Source: LMUY01 sp964246185
GTDB taxonomy: Bacteria; Pseudomonadota; Alphaproteobacteria; Acetobacterales; Acetobacteraceae
Length of the DNA stretch: 15,554 nucleotides
Direction: 5' to 3'
Assembly: GCA_964246185.1 (NCBI GenBank)
Contig: CAXTPP010000085.1
Coordinates: 1-15,554, forward strand
Of the stretch, positions 1 to 6,279 are shown piece by piece. Each line of letters starts with the position of its first letter. Positions within the stretch are counted from its first letter, which is position 1. Position numbers and translations under genes: made by a program. The notes below the pieces were generated by a model, which saw only the letters and a program-made list of their open reading frames with translations, was not told the DNA's origin and searched no databases.

Positions 1-55
1 CAACACGGTCCAACAACGGCGTCAACGGGCGCACAGGAAGAACAGAGGCGTTCAT
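1..55 (-). CDS. dxs: 1-deoxy-D-xylulose-5-phosphate synthase, N-terminal 18 codons (partial, cut by window edge)
   Basis: An ATG at 55-53 on the minus strand opens a frame that runs off the left edge. It reads MNASVLPVRPLTPLLDRV. The stretch TPLLDRV resembles the start of DXP synthases, which typically begin with a short variable lead and then 'TPLLD.V..P.DL'. The ispA stop codon lies at 59-57, so only one base separates the genes. A GAGGA Shine-Dalgarno-like stretch sits inside the end of ispA. The ispA-dxs order is common in proteobacteria. DXP synthase condenses pyruvate and glyceraldehyde 3-phosphate using thiamine diphosphate, the first step of the MEP pathway. Only 18 residues are visible, so the call rests on this short match plus the operon context; no catalytic residue can be seen. 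Confidence 0.72.
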   Translation of the reverse strand, partial: MNASVLPVRPLTPLLDRV

Positions 56-56
56 C

Positions 57-974
57 TCAAAATCCTCGCGACACGACGTAGCGCGCAAGCGTCCGCAGAT
101 GCCGGGCCTGCTCGCCAAAACCGTCCAGATGGGTGGCGGCCTGCTGGCTCAGCGCCCTGGCCTGCTCGGCCGCCCGTTCCGGCCCCAGCAGCGAGACCAG
201 CGTCGCCTTGCCGGCCGCGGCGTCCTTGCCAGCGGTCTTGCCGATGGCGGCAGTGTCTCCGGCGGCGTCCAGAAGATCGTCCGCGATCTGGAACGCAGCG
301 CCCAGGTCCCTGCCGTAAGCCGCGACCTGCGCCCGCGCGGCGGGCCCGGCGCGCCCCAGGATCGCGCCGGCTTCCGCGCCATACTGGATCAGCCGCCCGG
401 TCTTGAGAGCCTGCAGCCGCAGCACGTCCGCCAGCTCCAGGTCACGCCCTTCGGCCAGCATGTCGATCATCTGGCCGCCGGCCATACCGCGCGCGCCGCT
501 GGCGGCGCCCAGCGCTGCAACCAGCTCGCAGCGCGCCAACGGGTCCGGATGGGTCGCCGGGTCTGCCAGCACCTCGAAGGCACGGGTTTGCAGCGCGTCC
601 CCGGCCAGGATGGCGGTCGCTTCGTCAAAGGCGCGATGGGTGCTGGGCTGGCCGCGGCGCAGGTCGTCATCGTCCATCGCCGGCAGATCGTCGTGCACCA
701 GGGAGTAGGCATGCAGCATCTCGACCGACGCCGCCGTCCGCGCGGCCCGGGCCTGCGGCACGCCGAACAGCCCCGTAACTTCCATCACCAGGAACCCGCG
801 CAGCCGCTTGCCGCCGTTCAGGCTGGCATAGCGCATGGCATCGACCAGACGCCCTTCGGGTCCGGCCGACTCCCCGATCAACTCGGCGAGCGCGGCCTCA
901 ATGACGGACACGGCGCCCGCCATGGCCCGGGTCAGGCCACCCGCCTCGTCACGCACCAGCACGTCAGCCGACAT
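57..974 (-). CDS. ispA: Farnesyl diphosphate synthase (short-chain trans-polyprenyl synthetase)
   Basis: A 305-residue cytosolic enzyme that joins isopentenyl diphosphate to dimethylallyl and geranyl diphosphate to give farnesyl diphosphate. The first aspartate-rich motif is HDDLPAMDDDDLRRGQPSTH (residues 94-113; the Mg-binding aspartates begin at D95/D96). The second is DDLLD (232-236), in the context FQIADDLLD. The NGGKRLRG substrate loop is at 53-60. Tyr90 and Ser91 lie five and four residues before the first motif, the arrangement of E. coli IspA, which favours a C15 product; GGPP synthase is less likely. The length is normal for the family. The start is the ATG at 974, preceded closely by GGTGGCGGTGA, a weak ribosome site. 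dxs begins one base after the stop, and hpnH diverges upstream, so the product probably feeds squalene and hopanoid synthesis as well as quinones. The usual neighbour xseB is not seen upstream. Confidence 0.93.
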   Translation of the reverse strand: MSADVLVRDEAGGLTRAMAGAVSVIEAALAELIGESAGPEGRLVDAMRYASLNGGKRLRGFLVMEVTGLFGVPQARAARTAASVEMLHAYSLVHDDLPAMDDDDLRRGQPSTHRAFDEATAILAGDALQTRAFEVLADPATHPDPLARCELVAALGAASGARGMAGGQMIDMLAEGRDLELADVLRLQALKTGRLIQYGAEAGAILGRAGPAARAQVAAYGRDLGAAFQIADDLLDAAGDTAAIGKTAGKDAAAGKATLVSLLGPERAAEQARALSQQAATHLDGFGEQARHLRTLARYVVSRGF

Positions 975-1314
975 TCACCGCCACCACGATAACAAGCCCT
1001 TCCGGAACGCCTCGACCCGCACCTGCACGCAGCGCCAGCGGGGGTGATGTCAACGGCTCAAGAAACACTGCCATCCTTCCCGATGCAAGACAGAGCCGTT
1101 AACGGCCGGCAAGATGCGGCTTTGCTGCAACATCACGGCGAATCGTGACGCTGCGCCGCCACAAGCGTCATTGTCCCAGACCGCCCGCGATGCCAATGTA
1201 GTGCTTCAGCGCCGGCCGCGGCTTGCAACCGCGCTCATTTGGTGGCGTGTGTGCCCAGGTCAGGCGTGCCCCAGGTCAAGCTGATGGCGACGCCCTGGCG
1301 AAGGAGAGTGGCTG
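975..1314. promoter_or_regulatory. Divergent intergenic region between ispA-dxs and hpnH
   Basis: These 340 bases hold no convincing gene. On the minus strand a perfect TTGACA hexamer reads from 1053 to 1048, about 74 bases before the ispA ATG. No good -10 is seen 16-18 bases further on. An imperfect inverted repeat (GTCAACGGCTC at 1049-1059 against GAGCCGTTAAC at 1093-1103, one mismatch) overlaps that hexamer. A shorter inverted repeat, TCACG/CGTGA with a 6-base loop, is at 1133-1148. Close to hpnH is an imperfect direct repeat (1251-1262 and 1266-1278). The hpnH ribosome site AAGGAG is at 1301-1306. The region must carry both promoters; no clear plus-strand promoter could be assigned. Confidence 0.6.
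1049..1103. repeat. Imperfect inverted repeat overlapping a TTGACA hexamer
   Basis: The left arm GTCAACGGCTC (1049-1059) and the right arm GAGCCGTTAAC (1093-1103) match as inverted copies with one mismatch, separated by 33 bases. The eight inner bases AACGGCTC/GAGCCGTT are exact. The left arm overlaps the minus-strand TTGACA (1053-1048). It could be a paired operator for a regulator of ispA-dxs, or a chance repeat; no regulator is identified. Confidence 0.4.
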
Positions 1315-2457
1315 ATGTCAGTTCCGTTGCAGCAGGTCATCCGGGTCGGGACCTACGTGGTCAAGCAGCATCTCGCCGGCCGCAAGCGCTACCCGCTGGT
1401 CTTGATGCTGGAGCCGCTGTTCCGCTGCAACCTGGCCTGCTCGGGCTGCGGCAAGATCGACTACCCGGCGGAAATCCTCAACCAGCGCCTGTCGGTCGCG
1501 GACGCGGTCACGGCGGTGGACGAGTGCGGCGCCCCCGTGGTGGCCATCGCGGGCGGCGAGCCGCTGCTGCACAAGGAGATGCCGGAGATCGTCGAGCAGA
1601 TCCTGGCGCGCAAGAAGTTCGTCTATCTCTGCACCAACGCCCTGCTGCTGGAGAAGAAGCTCGACCAGTACAAGCCGAACCCGTACTTCTCCTGGGACGT
1701 GCACCTGGACGGCGACCAGGAGATGCACGACCGCGCCGTCAGCCAGGACGGGGTCTACGACCGCGCCATCGCCGCCATCAAGGAGGCCAAGCGCCGCGGC
1801 TTCCGCCTGTCGATCAACTGCACCCTGTTCGACGGCGCGCAGCCGGAGCGGGTCGCCAAGTTCTTCGACGAGGTGATGGCGATGGGCGTGGACGGCATCA
1901 TGACCTCGCCGGGCTACGCCTACGAGCGCGCGCCGGACCAGGCGCACTTCCTGTCCCGCCAGAAGACCAAGCAGCTGTTCCGCGACATCCTGGCGCGCGG
2001 CAAGGGCAAGGGCTGGCGCTTCACCCAGTCGCCGCTGTTCATGAACTTCCTGGCCGGCAACGAGACCTACCGGTGCACGCCCTGGGGCAAGCCGACCCGC
2101 AACGTGTTCGGCTGGCAACGCCCCTGCTACCTGCTGGGCGAGGGCTACACCAAGACGTTCAAGGAGTTGATGGAGACCACCGACTGGGACAAGTACGGCA
2201 CCGGCAACTACGAGAAGTGCGCCGACTGCATGGTCCACTCCGGCTACGAGTCGACCGCGGTGATGGACGCCGTGAAAAGCCCGATCAAGACCCTGGCCGT
2301 GGCGATGCGCGGCCCGCGCGTCACCGGGCCGATGGCGCCCGAGATCAAGCTGGAGGGCCAGCGCCCGGCCGAGTTCACCTTCAGCCGCCATGTGCAGGAG
2401 AAACTGGCCGAGCTGCACCAGAAGCCCAAGACCCCCGAGGTCGCCAGCGCGGAGTGA
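1315..2457 (+). CDS. hpnH: Adenosylhopane synthase, radical SAM enzyme of hopanoid biosynthesis
   Basis: A 380-residue protein that matches HpnH along its length. The radical SAM cluster motif is C38-x3-C42-x2-C45 in RCNLACSGCGK, followed by GGEP (80-83) of the SAM site. A conserved cysteine sits at position 106 (VYLCTN); in the Zymomonas enzyme Cys106 is reported to quench the radical intermediate. The C-terminal DUF3463-type part holds CTPWG (254), RPCYLLGEGY (C271) and KCADCMVHSGYE (C302, C305). Known family reaction: the 5'-deoxyadenosyl radical adds to diploptene to give adenosylhopane, the first step of side-chain extension to C35 bacteriohopanepolyols at the inner membrane. The start is fixed by AAGGAG eight bases upstream of the ATG. 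It is divergent from ispA-dxs. No other hpn genes (shc, hpnG and so on) are in the window. Confidence 0.96.
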   Translation: MSVPLQQVIRVGTYVVKQHLAGRKRYPLVLMLEPLFRCNLACSGCGKIDYPAEILNQRLSVADAVTAVDECGAPVVAIAGGEPLLHKEMPEIVEQILARKKFVYLCTNALLLEKKLDQYKPNPYFSWDVHLDGDQEMHDRAVSQDGVYDRAIAAIKEAKRRGFRLSINCTLFDGAQPERVAKFFDEVMAMGVDGIMTSPGYAYERAPDQAHFLSRQKTKQLFRDILARGKGKGWRFTQSPLFMNFLAGNETYRCTPWGKPTRNVFGWQRPCYLLGEGYTKTFKELMETTDWDKYGTGNYEKCADCMVHSGYESTAVMDAVKSPIKTLAVAMRGPRVTGPMAPEIKLEGQRPAEFTFSRHVQEKLAELHQKPKTPEVASAE

Positions 2458-2523
2458 GGCGGCCAGGCATTTACAGGCCGGCCTGCTGATGTAGCCTCCG
2501 CTCAGCCGCGCGGAGGACCATCG

Positions 2524-3408
2524 GTGGAAGGACTGGAGAACGCCGGGGACCGGCTGGTGCTGAAGCGCCTTCAGCGCCGCGGGCTCGTGTGGGCGGCTAC
2601 CCTGGTTCCGTTCGGGCTTCTGTGGTGGGTCACCTATCGTTGGGTAATGCGCCGCTTCGACGTGGATGAAACCACTGCCTATGTCGGCGTTATGTTCGTG
2701 TTCTTAGCTGGTGGCGGCTTGTTGACGGTTGCCGGAGTGCACGCCGCGAAAGTCATGGGCTGGACCCCCGCCGCGAACTCAGCCTTGACGCCGCATATCC
2801 GTTGGCTTCAGGCAGAGAGGGCACTTCGCAGCGCTGCCAGACTGCGCATCATATCAATTTTCTTGATCAGCTTTGGCGCGCTGCAAAGAAGCTCGGCGTT
2901 TCTGATTCCTAATAGCCACACGCTCACCGATAGCGGTTGGTTCCTCATCACATACCTCGTGTTCGGGTATGAGTTCTACTGGTCTTATTCCGGTCAACCG
3001 GCAGATGAGCTGACCCGGGCGCGGCAAGGGCAAGCCGCCCGGGCCGGCTACTTGGCCGTGACGCTCCTCGGCTTCTGCGCGGCAGTATACAGCTTCTACC
3101 ATCCTGACTTCGCAGCCCCTGCCCTGCCGGTGATCCTGTTGCTCGGCGTGCTGGCCTGCCTGATCCGAATGGCCTGGCTGGAACGGCGGCCCGTGCCGCA
3201 AGAGCCGCACGGCCCAGCCCCCGCCAACGCAGTGCGCAAGGTCCGGACCCGGCAAGGGCTGAGCTGTGCGGCGCTGGCCGAGCGGATGGGCGTGCCCACC
3301 CGAACCGTCGAAGCCGTCGAGTGCGGCCGGCACGAGCCATCGGCGCAACTGGCCATATGCTTTGCGGGAGCGTTGGAGACCAACGTGGAAGCCTTGTTCT
3401 CCCAGTAA
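2524..3408 (+). CDS. Multi-pass membrane protein with C-terminal XRE-family helix-turn-helix
   Basis: A 294-residue protein of unknown family. It starts with GTG; GGAGG at 2512-2516 lies seven bases upstream and supports this start. Hydrophobic stretches near residues 20-40, 52-75, 107-127, 137-154, 173-191 and 197-217 suggest about six membrane helices. After a short proline-rich linker (222-234), residues 236-292 read as a complete Cro/C1-type domain: VRKVRTRQGLSCAALAERMG, then VPTRTVEAVECGRHEPS, then a last segment ending in VEALF. The order is unusual, since membrane-linked XRE proteins mostly carry the HTH at the N-terminus. A plausible role is a membrane-held transcription regulator that senses an envelope signal, but no ligand or target is visible. 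Base composition is visibly less GC-rich, with TTA, TTG, CGT and AAA codons that are rare in the neighbours, hinting at later acquisition. It lies 66 bases after hpnH and may be read through from it. Confidence 0.72.
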   Translation: MEGLENAGDRLVLKRLQRRGLVWAATLVPFGLLWWVTYRWVMRRFDVDETTAYVGVMFVFLAGGGLLTVAGVHAAKVMGWTPAANSALTPHIRWLQAERALRSAARLRIISIFLISFGALQRSSAFLIPNSHTLTDSGWFLITYLVFGYEFYWSYSGQPADELTRARQGQAARAGYLAVTLLGFCAAVYSFYHPDFAAPALPVILLLGVLACLIRMAWLERRPVPQEPHGPAPANAVRKVRTRQGLSCAALAERMGVPTRTVEAVECGRHEPSAQLAICFAGALETNVEALFSQ

Positions 3409-3442
3409 GCTACCCTGCGCCCCTCGATCCATAATCAGGTGT

Positions 3443-3486
3443 CCAGAGGACCCCGTCCTCTGGCGGGGTTCGGGGCAGAGCCCCGA
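3443..3486 (+). repeat. Bipartite palindromic intergenic repeat, copy 1 (possible bidirectional terminator)
   Basis: There are two hairpins in a row. Hairpin 1 has 9-base perfect arms, CCAGAGGAC (3443-3451) and GTCCTCTGG (3455-3463), with loop CCC. After the spacer CGGGGT, hairpin 2 has 7-base arms, TCGGGGC (3470-3476) and GCCCCGA (3480-3486), with loop AGA. It lies between the convergent genes ending at 3408 and 3493, where it could stop transcription from both sides, although there is no T-tract. A second copy in inverted orientation lies at 12968-13012, and a single-hairpin relative at 6788-6804. Confidence 0.75.
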
Positions 3487-3492
3487 TCTTTC

Positions 3493-4935
3493 CTACGCTT
3501 CCAGCAACCGCGCCGCGTGCCGCAAATCCTCCACGAACGCCGCATACTCCCGCTGCTTGCTGTCCTCGTCCGGCAGCCGCAGCAGATACGACGGATGCAC
3601 CGTCACCAGCGCCTGCGAGTTGCCGTCGAGCGCGATCGGCCGGCCGCGCTCGCGGGAGATGGTGATCGCCTTGCCGAGCACCGCCCGCGCCGCCGTGGCG
3701 CCCAGCAGGACCGTGACGGCGGGCTTGACCTCGCGGCGTTCCAGGTCGAGCCAGAACCGGCAGGCGTTGATGTCGCCGGTGTCCGGCTTGGCGTGGATGC
3801 GCCGCCGGCCGCGCAGCTCGAACTTGAAGTGCTTGACCGCATTGGTGACGTAGGCGCTGGCGCGGTCGATGCCGGCCTCCGCCAGCGCCTTGTTGAACAT
3901 CTGCCCCGCCGGCCCGATGAACGGACGGCCCGCCAGGTCCTCCTGGTCGCCAGCCTGCTCGCCCACGAACATCAGGCGGGCGTCGTCCGGGCCTTCGCCG
4001 AACACGGTCTGCGTCGCCGGCTCCCACAGCGGGCAGGCGCGGCACCCGGCGGCTTCCTTGCGTGCCGCAGCCAGCGGCGAGTCGGACGGATCGGCCGCAA
4101 TCGGCTCCGCGGGCGCGCGGCCATGGGCACGAGCAGGCTTCTCGGGTGAGATCACGGGGCGTTCCACCATGTCGGCCACGCGGGCGGCGGCGCTGCGGAC
4201 CAGCTCCGGGATCGCCGCCGCCTCGGGCAGGTTGCGCCAGTACTTGCGCGGCATCTCGGAAGTCATCGCGCCGATCTTCAGCCGCGCCGGATTGAAGATG
4301 CTGCTGAAGTAGGCGCGCCAGTACGCTTCGAGCTTGTCGTCGTCCGGCACGTCCGCGCGGGACGCCCCGGCGGCGAAGCACAGATCCGTGCCGTTCCAGT
4401 GCGCGCTGCGGTAGGGCGTCAGGATGGACCAGGTCATGGTGGCGAAACGGCGCTCGAAGAACGGCGCGTTGGCCTCCACGATGTAGTGATCCGGCTCGAA
4501 CCACGCGACGTAACGGGTGCCTTCCGGCTCCGCCACCTCGCGGAACCGCACGAAGGCACGCATCTTGTGGGTGTCCCGCCGCACCGCCTGCGCCAGCCGC
4601 TGGGCGCGCTGCACGTCCGGGTCGGTCACCTGGTCCAGCAGGTGCCGGTCGCCGCCATGGGCACGCCACACCAGCTGGTACAGCAGGGCGAAACGCGCCG
4701 GCTCGCGCGCCTGGATCACCGTCTGCGCCAGGGTCACGAGGGCGCGGCTGACGTTGAACGTGCCGGCGGGGATAGCGTCGGGAGGCGGCTCGGCGGCGGC
4801 GGAGAACAGGTCGTCCGGCTCGCGCACCGACCACACGGCGTCCTCCGGCGGCACGCCGTCCAGCGCCAGGCGGCGGGCGGCGCTGCGCCACCCGTCCCAG
4901 TCCACTTCATGCGCTAAGACGATGGCACGGCTCAT
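3493..4935 (-). CDS. udgX: DUF4130-UdgX fusion: uracil-DNA-binding/glycosylase protein of the UdgX type
   Basis: A 480-residue two-part protein. Residues about 1-255 form the DUF4130 region found linked to the radical SAM partner (WRSAARRL near 16, WFEPDHYIVEANAPFFERRF 145-164, TEMPRKYWRNLPEA-like segment 225-239). A poorly conserved linker spans about 256-285. Residues about 286-480 are a uracil-DNA glycosylase fold: CRACPL (C298, C301), motif GEQAGDQED (325-333), GRPFIGPAG (336-344), TNAVKHFKF (364-372), the UdgX-specific loop RRRIHAKP (377-384, His381) and HPSYLLR (447-453). C392 is a likely third cluster cysteine; His369 stands where family-4 enzymes have a cysteine. Known for UdgX: the loop histidine attacks C1' after uracil excision and leaves the protein covalently bound to DNA. 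A GAGGGAGA ribosome site supports the ATG. The radical SAM gene ends 54 bases upstream, so they are probably co-transcribed. Confidence 0.92.
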   Translation of the reverse strand: MSRAIVLAHEVDWDGWRSAARRLALDGVPPEDAVWSVREPDDLFSAAAEPPPDAIPAGTFNVSRALVTLAQTVIQAREPARFALLYQLVWRAHGGDRHLLDQVTDPDVQRAQRLAQAVRRDTHKMRAFVRFREVAEPEGTRYVAWFEPDHYIVEANAPFFERRFATMTWSILTPYRSAHWNGTDLCFAAGASRADVPDDDKLEAYWRAYFSSIFNPARLKIGAMTSEMPRKYWRNLPEAAAIPELVRSAAARVADMVERPVISPEKPARAHGRAPAEPIAADPSDSPLAAARKEAAGCRACPLWEPATQTVFGEGPDDARLMFVGEQAGDQEDLAGRPFIGPAGQMFNKALAEAGIDRASAYVTNAVKHFKFELRGRRRIHAKPDTGDINACRFWLDLERREVKPAVTVLLGATAARAVLGKAITISRERGRPIALDGNSQALVTVHPSYLLRLPDEDSKQREYAAFVEDLRHAARLLEA

Positions 4936-4989
4936 GGCGTCTCCCTCTGCCCGAGGAAGGGGGATTTCAGCCGGAAAGTTCCGTGGGCC

Positions 4990-6207
4990 TTACGCGAACA
5001 GGTCCGCCTGCATCGGCTTCGGCGTCAGCCGCGCCCGCAGCCTCTCGCCGTCCAGGGCTGCCCCGGCGGAATGCCCCTCCGCCGTCACGAAGGCGCTGAT
5101 CTTGGCCAGCGGCAGGCGCAGCCGGGCCAGGTCGTCCAGCCGCAGCCGCCGGTGCCGCCGGGCGCGGATGATGGCATCGACCGATTTCACGCCGATGCCC
5201 GGGATGCGCAGCAGCATCTCGCGCGGGGCCGCGTTGACATCCACCGGAAACTGGTCGCGGTGCGCCAGCGCCCAGGACAGCTTCGGGTCCACCGTCAGGT
5301 CCAGGTTGCCCGCCGCGTCGGTCTCCAGCTCGGGCGCCTCAAAGCCGTAGAAGCGCATCAACCAGTCGGCCTGGTACAGCCGGTGCTCCCGCACCAGCGG
5401 GGCGTGGTCCGGCGGCAGGCTGGCGGAGGCGTCCGGGATCGGACTGAACGCCGAGTAGTAGACCCGGCGCAGCCCGTAGGAGCCGTAGAGGTTCGTGCTC
5501 ATCGCCAGGATGTCGCGGTCCGAGCTCTGGTCCGCCCCTATGATCACTTGGGTGCTTTGCCCGGCGGGGGCGAAGCGCGGCGCCTTGCGGTCGGCCTTGG
5601 CCTCATCGATGCGCAGCCGCATCCGGCCCATGGAGCGGCGGATGCCGGCGCCGTCCTTCTCCGGCGCCAGGGCGGCCAGGCTGCCCTCCGTCGGCAGCTC
5701 CACGTTGATGGAGAGGCGGTCGGCGTAGCGGCCTGCCTCGGCGAGCAACGCCGGGTCAGCGTCCGGAATGGTCTTCAGGTGGATGTAGCCGCGGAAGCCG
5801 TGCTCCTCGCGCAGGGTGCGCGCCACGCGGACGATCTGCTCCATGGTGTAGTCGGGGCTGCTGATGATCCCGGAGGAGAGGAACAGCCCCTCGATGCAGT
5901 TGCGCCGGTAGAAGCCGAGCGTGAGGGTGACGATCTCCTCCACCGTGAACCGCGCCCGCCGCACGCTGGAGGAGCGGCGGTTGATGCAGTAGAGGCAGTC
6001 GTACACGCAGGAGTTGGTCAGCAGGATCTTGAGCAGCGAGATGCAGCGCCCGTCCGGCGCGTAGGCGTGGCAGATGCCCATGCCCTCGGTGGAGCCGATG
6101 CCGTCCGCCGCCCCCTTGGAGCTGCGCGTGTCCGTGCCGCTGGAGGCGCAGGAGGCGTCGTATTTCGCCGCGTCTGCCAGGATCTCGAGTTTCTGCAGCA
6201 GGTCCAT
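4990..6207 (-). CDS. Putative DNA modification/repair radical SAM protein with C-terminal helix-hairpin-helix (UdgX partner)
   Basis: A 405-residue protein matching the uncharacterised radical SAM family that is genomically linked to DUF4130/uracil glycosylase proteins. Cysteines C20, C46 and C55 precede the cluster motif CVYDCLYC (C67, C71, C74). The barrel continues with LFLSSGI (108-114), YIHLKTIPD (141-149), LSINVELPT (165-173) and QVIIGAD (220-226). Near the C-terminus DVNAAPREMLLRIPGIGVKS (323-342) is a helix-hairpin-helix typical of nonspecific DNA binding. The sequence thus shows SAM radical chemistry joined to DNA binding; the substrate is unknown, and a damaged or modified base is a reasonable guess. 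The ATG at 6207 has GAGG five bases upstream. It is the first gene of the pair with the UdgX fusion. Spore photoproduct lyase is excluded by its different overall sequence. Confidence 0.9.
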   Translation of the reverse strand: MDLLQKLEILADAAKYDASCASSGTDTRSSKGAADGIGSTEGMGICHAYAPDGRCISLLKILLTNSCVYDCLYCINRRSSSVRRARFTVEEIVTLTLGFYRRNCIEGLFLSSGIISSPDYTMEQIVRVARTLREEHGFRGYIHLKTIPDADPALLAEAGRYADRLSINVELPTEGSLAALAPEKDGAGIRRSMGRMRLRIDEAKADRKAPRFAPAGQSTQVIIGADQSSDRDILAMSTNLYGSYGLRRVYYSAFSPIPDASASLPPDHAPLVREHRLYQADWLMRFYGFEAPELETDAAGNLDLTVDPKLSWALAHRDQFPVDVNAAPREMLLRIPGIGVKSVDAIIRARRHRRLRLDDLARLRLPLAKISAFVTAEGHSAGAALDGERLRARLTPKPMQADLFA

Positions 6208-6279
6208 GGCGGCCTCGCGGTTGGGCTACTGGTCTAAGCTCTTTGCGGCCAGGTTCAAGGCAGCGCCCGGGCCGGGGAC

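Noticed and set aside
1133..1148. Short inverted repeat TCACG/CGTGA as an operator
   Set aside because: Five-base arms are expected by chance in a region of this size; mentioned in the region entry only.
1239..2489. A 416-codon plus-strand frame overlapping hpnH
   Set aside because: Shadow of hpnH: no recognisable motif and proline/arginine-rich throughout.
3410..4891. A 493-codon minus-strand frame overlapping udgX in another frame
   Set aside because: The product is Arg/Gly/Ala-rich with no motif, while the overlapping frame encodes the full DUF4130-UdgX protein.
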